Below are positions 18,700-23,830 of a stretch of DNA of 23,830 nucleotides, piece after piece. The notes below the pieces were generated by a model, which was not told the DNA's origin, ran no database searches, and was given only the letters and a program-made list of their open reading frames with translations. Location of the stretch: assembly GCA_036897095.1 (NCBI GenBank), contig JAYMSP010002513.1:1-23830 (forward strand), read 5' to 3'. Position 1 is the stretch's first letter. Each line of letters opens with the position of its first letter. The DNA comes from Plantago elongata. Lineage: Eukaryota; Streptophyta; Magnoliopsida; Lamiales; Plantaginaceae. The position numbers were made by a program, and so were the translations under genes.

Positions 18700-19099
18700 A
18701 TGGATAAAATTGTAGCTTCAATCACCATGTTATTAATGTTATATGTAGGGCAATCATCGGCATCTCTTAATAAGTGCTATCATGGCTGCACAATCAGCAA
18801 TGACTGCTTACGAGGACCATACCATCGTATCGATTGTATAGTCAAATGTCTGCACAGATGTATCCATCGTCGTGGTTTTTCAGATGATCAACAATTTCAG
18901 TGTGCTACAAAACAATGCACACGATATGGGGCAGGTTGGTATTATTTTAACTTTTATTTAGTAATGTGCAAACAAGCACAAAAGTAATTATCGACGTATG
19001 GTTTAATTAATCGTCATTGCGTGGTCTTTTTTATTTTTATCTCTTGCAGATTATGCTAAAGTGGAAAAATGTTTGCACACAAAGTGTGGTGTAAGCTAA
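18700..19099 (+). CDS. small secreted cysteine-rich protein, thionin-like family
   Basis: Two coding exons, 18700-18934 and 19050-19099, are separated by a 115-nt intron (GGGGCAG|GTTGGT ... CTCTTGCAG|AT). They join in phase to a 94-residue product. Residues 1-21 form a hydrophobic signal peptide with a likely cut near residue 21. The mature part has ten cysteines at 26, 30, 36, 46, 50, 54, 68, 73, 86 and 91, enough for five disulfides. The CY-x2-C start, the C-x3-C-x3-C block in the middle and the final C-x4-C match the layout of plant thionin-like proteins, a family linked by resemblance to defence peptides and reproductive-tissue secreted proteins. Function here is not established. Without splicing, the frame runs to a stop at 18985-18987 and loses the last two conserved cysteines, which supports the spliced form. 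A TATA box and a downstream AATAAA frame the gene. Confidence 0.75.
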
Positions 19100-19192
19100 A
19101 TCTTCGAGAACCCTTGCCTCATTTATTTTATAAAAATGGGCATAAAAAGTGTAATGTATGTATGTACCTAATTTTTACTTTTGTACTTCCAT

Positions 19193-19198
19193 AATAAA
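19193..19198 (+). terminator. poly(A) signal of the cysteine-rich peptide gene
   Basis: AATAAA lies 94 nt after the stop codon, inside an A/T-rich segment with a second overlapping AATAAAA just after it. Its position is suitable for a short 3' UTR. Confidence 0.45.
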
Positions 19199-19678
19199 AT
19201 AATAAAACAGTATTATATATTTACAATTCATGTTAAATTAAACTTTATGGAGTTCCAAAATCTAGTATTTGACAATTCACATGTGTTTTGAATTATATAT
19301 GTTCTAGAATTGAATGTGCTGTGCCGTATTTTATTTCACAATATCAATATTTCATTGTTTAGTTTCACAACAACAAATCATTAAAATTGGGTAATGCTTC
19401 ATCAAAGTATAAAAAAAAAAATCCTAATACTACTGTTGCATAATTAAAACAGAATGTTTGTAAACTGACTTGGCTATAATCCTACTGTTACTAAGTCAAG
19501 GTAATTACTCACCCTAATTACGAAACGATTTTGGTAACTCCCTTTCCTTGAAATAGAAACAACCACCAATTCAATCTTGGGCCCTTCAATCTTTCCTTTA
19601 TCTCTATCATAGGTATGTACACAATCTGTAGAAGTAACCTGACATTGTGACAAAAACCGTGAAAATAAGTTTAAAATA

Positions 19679-19848
19679 GGGGGAGTGGCAATTTTGGTCC
19701 ACTTCTATGACCTTTTTTTACACGCAATCACCACTTTGCACCACATGTGAATTGTAGTCCACAACTTAGACGACTTGGGATATTTAGTCATAATTCACCG
19801 AATTACCGGCGAACAGAGCCTAGCTGGCATTTTTTCGGCTGGCTGGGC
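19679..19848 (+). repeat. left terminal inverted repeat of the MULE
   Basis: This pairs with 20849-21018 inverted. The longest unbroken matches include AATCACCACTTTGCACCACA and the following GTGAATTGTAGTCCACAACT. Confidence 0.88.
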
Positions 19849-19974
19849 TTCCACCTCACTTTAATCTCATACTTACTTGGCTTCCACCTCACTTCAATTT
19901 TACACATCAGATTCTCCTTTCCAATTCACACACAAACCCTAATTCTCCTTCCTCCTTCTTTTCCTTCCTCCCAC

Positions 19975-20372
19975 CTCCTTCATTCTCCACCACCACCTCC
20001 TTCATTCTTCCACCACCACCCACCGCCGCCTCCATTCTCCACCACTGCCGCCTCCATTCTTCCACCACCACCGCCCACTCACCACTGTTTACCCACCCCG
20101 CCCCCATTCTCCACCACCACCGCCTCCATTCTCCACCATCACCGCCACCTCCATTCTCCACCACCACCGCTGCCTCCATTCTTCCACCACCACCACCCAC
20201 TCGCCACTGCTCCACCACTGCACTTCACCTTTCACCACCACCTCCATTCTCCACCACCTCCATTCGCTGCCGCCTCCATTCTCCACAACTGCCGCCTCCA
20301 TTCTTCCACCACCACCACCCACTCGCCACTGCTCACCCATCGTCCTCCATTCTCCACCACCACCGCCTCCAA
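19975..20372 (+). repeat. CCACCACC/CCTCCATTCT minisatellite inside the MULE
   Basis: Variants of CCACCACCGCCTCCATTCT recur about a dozen times with irregular spacing, giving a strand strongly biased to C and T. Higher-order duplication is visible: the block CATTCTTCCACCACCACC followed by CACTCGCCACTGCTC occurs near 20177 and again near 20300. Long open frames rich in Pro/His on one strand and Gly/Trp/Glu on the other are consequences of this repeat. Confidence 0.8.
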
Positions 20373-20848
20373 GCTTCGGGCGCCATTAATGGACGCTTGA
20401 GCTTTGCGCGTCCTCTTCTTGCTAAACTGGGATGGATCGATACAGATGGACAGAATGAAGGATATAGCAGTCGATACTCGAAGCGAGAAACTCGCCATTT
20501 GATCCGCGATTGGCATTATCAAATGATCGGTAAATTCTGAGAATTCGATTTGCGAAGTTGGAAAGTCGATCTAATTTTGTTGATTTGTTCGTCTTGGATG
20601 ATGATATGAACGGGGTGAATGAATACTCAAAGATTTACGGACCCAGACTCGATCTAGGATTGAGGAAATCGTTTATGAAACTCGATCGGATTTACAGGGA
20701 TTAAATTGAAGTTTTTAGAAACTTAAAGGGCTTGTGTTTGAGAATTTGATGTGGTCTGGGGACTTGCGGGAAATTTGCTTATTTTGAAAATTTGCACTTT
20801 GGCCCAATCTGAAGTGTTTAATAATCTGATGTGTCGTGTGTTTTTATT

Positions 20849-21018
20849 GCCCAGTCAGCCGAAAAAATGCCAGCTAGACTCAATTCGCCGGTAATTCGGC
20901 AAATTATGACTAAATATACCAAGTTGTCAAAGTTGTGGACTACAATTCACATGTGGTGCAAAGTGGTGATTACGCGTAAAAAAAGTCCATAGAAGTGGAC
21001 CAAAGTTGCCATTCTGCC
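20849..21018 (-). repeat. right terminal inverted repeat of the MULE
   Basis: This is the inverted counterpart of the left repeat, of the same length (170 bp). A one-base gap and about twenty mismatches separate the two by eye. Confidence 0.88.
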
Positions 21019-21028
21019 GTTTAAAATA

Positions 21029-22982
21029 TATTTGGTTAACTTTTTTGTTTTGAATAAGTAAAGTTGGATTAAAACATGTTAATGGCACAAGAAGTTCCAT
21101 AACCCCATCAAGATAGTACAAAATCCGCCTAACAATCATCAACACAGAACCAAATGAAACTAAACAAGAACAAAGCTGCACCAGTCCACAAAGCAGTAAA
21201 CCAAAAGAACCTGTAACTAAACAATGCTCAATCTTAATCCCCAGCCTGTGAACAATCAACTATCAGTTATTCTGCTATTACTCTTGAATTCCACATTTAG
21301 CACAACCTTCGGGAATGTCTCCCAATCTGTTAGCTTTATAAGGAGAATTTACAAGTAACTCTCCTTGTATCCAGCACCATATATTGCATTTCAGAGTCTC
21401 AGTAATTTCCTGAGGCACAAGTAACTTCCCATTAAATATAGCCTCGTTTATAGCCTAACAGCCATCCAAACGTACCAAACAACACCATGCCAAACTAACA
21501 TCCAGTGATCTTTAGATGTGATAACTGTGATAACAAATATAGCAGGACTTATAATATCATAATCTAAAAATAAAAACGACATGTGAATAAATAAAGTTAA
21601 TTAATTTCTAATAAATCAGCAACATGTCAAATAAAAAGTATCAAAAATTACATCAGCTCGCTCTTCTGTTCATAGAAGAGGTCCCCGCCCTGAAATTTTC
21701 CGGCTTCAATTACAACACCAAAATAATATAGTTCATACTGGAACAATCTTTAGTTTCATTAGCATTAATTAACATTAAAAAAAAAGCTCAGTACAAACAT
21801 GATTTGCAATAGGCCAATTCTATTGTATGCACCACTGAACATTTTATTATCAGAAGCATATTCAAACATCTACCTCAGGCCAAGTGAAATTTTATCTTCT
21901 CCCCGGTTTAACTGAGAAAACGACTTGTATCCCTCAAATTATTCACACTGTCTTGTCCTGATCAGAACTCAACCTCAAGTGTCCGACAACTGCAAAGTTC
22001 CACTCATTTTTTATTTTTTTTGAGTGGTTGTGAAAGTAATTTTATAAAATGTTATATATGAACCTGCACTTAATTGGTGTTTGTTTGCAAATGTCTCTAA
22101 ATTCCCTATTTGTGGTTTCAGAAAGTGACACTTATGTTGTTTAAAAGATAGAACATTCAGAGCTGATTACATGCAAAATAAATTTACGCAAGCTCATTTG
22201 ACTATGTTTCAACCCACATTAATATATGATTCAAGCAACAAATATTACCTCAAGAGTACAAATGACTCTCCAACTTCTTTGAAATAAAATATGCCAGAAA
22301 AATTACCCATTTATAATACCCCTTGTGAGTCATAAAAACACACAATTGGGGAAAAATAACCACTTCTGAATAGATTATCACTTATAAAAATGGTAACCAT
22401 TCCAAATATGACTCATAACTGTTCCACAAATATAGATTTTTGCATCAATCAAAGGTATGCGGTAAAAGAAAATTTGAGACACAAACCTGCAATATGCTTG
22501 AAATGAGACTCAGACCCAATAGGATCTTAGCTAGGCAATCCTGTTTAGCCGTCAGCTGAGTCATATCCATAATCCAGATACAATACAGTTCTTAACACTG
22601 AAATTCAGACAAAAAAAAAAGTGATGCTAACAAGGAACATAAAATTTCAATATATATTACCCAAGAACTAAGCAAACTCCTTATTGTAGTGCTGTAATGA
22701 CAAGTCACAACTGGCCTGAAGCCAAATTTATCACACTGAATATCCAGGAGCAACATCATCCACATGATATACCCTCTATTTACTACATTTTACGCAAAGA
22801 CTCGCATTGGGAAGCTAATTTTACTCCGAAAATCACTTTCATTGTATTTTATTAGCTACTTATATAGAATTTTGCCCAATAAATGTGATCTCAATAGCAA
22901 TAAGAGAACATGATCACAATTGTGAATCTAACTGGGATAAAAGAGGCATAGAAAAGGCCAACTTTAAGAAAGATAAGAAAAG
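21029..22982. other. AT-rich stretch with no confirmed gene
   Basis: Apart from the possible exon at 21278-21454, I see only AT-rich sequence. Scattered short - strand segments are bounded by AG and GTAAT-type signals (for example 22258-22279 and 22670-22749). They do not join in a consistent frame, so I do not assemble a gene. Poly(A) runs occur at about 21777-21785 and 22611-22620. Confidence 0.4.
21278..21454 (-). pseudogene. possible terminal exon or gene fragment, unidentified
   Basis: After an acceptor-like TGGCTGTTAG at 21455 the - strand stays open for 58 codons to a TAA at 21278. The product contains NGKLLVPQEITETL, CNIWCWIQGELLV and ends RLGDIPEGCAKCGIQE. Its amino-acid balance is more protein-like than other open frames here. 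I do not recognise the family. Candidate upstream exons (for example around 21655-21735) do not join in frame. It may be a fragment of a decayed gene, or chance. Confidence 0.25.
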
Positions 22983-23216
22983 TGTAATATCCAACATCCC
23001 ACCACATCGCTTGTTATTGTACACATGGCTTGTGATTGGAAAAGATGAAGGGTATATATATGTAGACACCATGAGACCTTTTGGAGAAACCAAAAACAAA
23101 TCCGTGTGAACTCCGGCTCAAAGCAGACAATAGCATGCGAAGTGGTGAGAGAGTCATGTGTAACCTTGTCATCCCAACGGGCCGGATCTCGGCCAATTAG
23201 TGGTCGGGTTGTTACA
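22983..23216 (+). mobile_element. TRIM-like LTR (about 234 bp)
   Basis: It begins TGTAATATCC and ends GGTTGTTACA. Internally it has TATA-like GGTATATATATG (about 23051) and the phrase GGCTCAAAGCAGACAATA. That phrase resembles the AAAGCGGACAATATC string seen in short LTRs of plant TRIM-type elements. A primer-binding site follows. Its small size fits a terminal-repeat retrotransposon in miniature. The rest of the element is displaced by the insertion described next. Confidence 0.6.
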
Positions 23217-23219
23217 AAG

Positions 23220-23232
23220 TGGTATAAGAGCC
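23220..23232 (+). other. primer-binding site of the TRIM-like element
   Basis: TGGTATAAGAGCC differs by one base from the plant initiator tRNA-Met site TGGTATCAGAGCC and sits three bases after the LTR end. Confidence 0.65.
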
Positions 23233-23235
23233 TAG

Positions 23236-23653
23236 TGTCACGGTCCGTTTAGGTTGCGCGGTCCAAGCCCAAAAAAGAGCCCAAGTCCATGGAGAAACCA
23301 TCTAGAAGAATCATGAGGAGCCATGGTGATGGGAATACTCTAGAAATACCATGTAAATTGTAGAAGCTTAGTAGCTTGTAAGGAGTAGATTGATCTAGAC
23401 ATAGAATACTCTAGATATCTCTCCACTCTTCCTTAAAGGAGGTGGAAATTTGTATAAATAGGCCTTTGGCCTCCCCATTTTGATCAATCAAGCAATCAAT
23501 CATTCTTGCAAACTTCCAAGCTCTCAAATACACTCTTCATACACACATATTTCCGCACTCTGATAGAAGGCTTCCTAGCTAGTCTCGAGGCGAACTAGTC
23601 TAGTGCCGCATGGGTCGAGTCTTTCATACACTTTAGAGTTTTATCTCGTGACA
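23236..23653 (+). mobile_element. 5' LTR (418 bp) of a second LTR retrotransposon
   Basis: The LTR begins TGTCACG and ends CGTGACA, a perfect 7-bp terminal inverted repeat. A TATA box (GTATAAATAG) lies near 23453, about 200 bp before the LTR end, and is followed by leader-like CT-rich sequence. The primer-binding site follows directly. The preceding CCTAG (23231-23235) would be the 5-bp target duplication, but its partner lies beyond the window. The element continues off the right edge. Confidence 0.75.
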
Positions 23654-23655
23654 AG

Positions 23656-23668
23656 TGGTATCAGAGCC
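23656..23668 (+). other. primer-binding site (initiator tRNA-Met type) of the second LTR element
   Basis: TGGTATCAGAGCC, complementary to the 3' end of plant initiator tRNA-Met, lies two bases after the LTR end. Confidence 0.85.
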
Positions 23669-23735
23669 ACGTCGTTGGTTCTAAGTTTGCGAGTATTCGA
23701 GGTATTTTGTGGGAAGTTATTGCAAGAAGGAAGGA

Positions 23736-23830
23736 ATGGCGTCCGGTTCCAAAGTGAGTGATGCTCCGGTGAAGGCTAAGTCCATGGAGACTCGGGTGAC
23801 CTGGGTCGAGGGGGCTATGGACGATCATAG
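23736..23830 (+). CDS. gag polyprotein start, partial at the right edge
   Basis: This ATG lies 67 nt after the primer-binding site, in AAGGAATGG context, and the frame stays open to the window end (31 codons). The product starts MASGSKVSDAPVKAKSMETR and continues to VTWVEGAMDDH. The ME.RV..VEG pattern resembles the N-terminal coiled segment of plant LTR-retrotransposon gag proteins. Whether the element is gypsy or copia cannot be decided without pol. Confidence 0.55.
   Translation, partial: MASGSKVSDAPVKAKSMETRVTWVEGAMDDH

Larger units (their letters stand above)
19679..21018. mobile_element. Mutator-like element (MULE), non-autonomous, 1340 bp
   Basis: The outer 170 bp at each end are inverted copies (19679-19848 and 20849-21018), roughly 85-90% identical by eye. 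GTTTAAAATA occurs directly on both sides (19669-19678 and 21019-21028); the 9-bp core TTTAAAATA is the usual MULE duplication length. The 1-kb interior has no transposase. It contains a CCACCACC-rich minisatellite and, at about 20380-20700, GC-richer sequence with exon-like and intron-like character (for example ATGATCG|GTAAATTC near 20530). This could be captured host sequence, as in Pack-MULEs, but no donor gene was recognised. Confidence 0.85.

Noticed and set aside
19747-20400. 217-codon Pro/His-rich open frame across the MULE
   Set aside because: It begins with GTG and has no in-frame ATG until the last three residues. It starts inside a terminal inverted repeat and consists largely of minisatellite. 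The Gly/Trp-rich frames on the other strand are its mirror images.
21655-22760. Multi-exon - strand gene joined to the 21278-21454 exon
   Set aside because: Candidate exons bounded by AG/GT signals contain stops or do not agree in phase, so no continuous product can be supported.

Overview
The window reads as nuclear DNA of a flowering plant, most likely a eudicot. It has AT-rich, U-rich introns with GTAAGT/GTAATG-type donors, plant MITEs, LTR retrotransposons and two plant gene families recognisable from their translations. The order within eudicots cannot be fixed from the sequence alone.

Three genes are supported. A single-exon F-box/kelch protein gene of the KFB/KMD family is on the + strand (3576-4676). 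Convergent to it is an eight-coding-exon gene on the - strand (6208-11796) for the exon-junction-complex protein MLN51/Barentsz/CASC3. I reconstructed it splice by splice to a 671-residue protein ending in the family's conserved C-terminal motif. Two further probable introns lie downstream of its stop codon. The third gene (18700-19099, + strand, two exons) encodes a small secreted protein with ten cysteines whose spacing resembles the plant thionin-like family.

Most of the rest is transposon-derived. Left to right it holds: the 5' LTR and decayed gag start of a Ty3/gypsy element on the - strand (1-1420); a Stowaway MITE (1890-2126); a PIF/Harbinger-like element ending just upstream of the KFB promoter (2192-3131); a 1.17-kb foldback element with arms over 500 bp and a 29-nt loop, flanked by CTCTTTTA/CTCTTTTTA (12152-13320); a degraded LTR-like stretch (about 14695-15205); a degenerate tandem array of about 180-bp period (about 16430-18050); a hAT-type MITE inserted in that array with a perfect 8-bp target duplication (16894-17540); a Mutator-like element with 170-bp terminal inverted repeats and a perfect 10-bp direct repeat, carrying a CCACCACCGCCTCCATTCT minisatellite (19679-21018); a TRIM-like LTR with its primer-binding site (22983-23232); and, inserted immediately after that site, the 5' LTR, tRNA-Met primer-binding site and gag start of a second LTR retrotransposon running off the right edge (23236-23830).

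I see no structural RNA genes, CRISPR arrays or multi-gene system. The most interesting items are the MLN51 3'-UTR introns (possible NMD feedback on an EJC component), the large hairpin element (possible siRNA source), the 180-bp array whose units share splice-site-like signals, and the 170-bp-TIR element. All alignments were made by eye.
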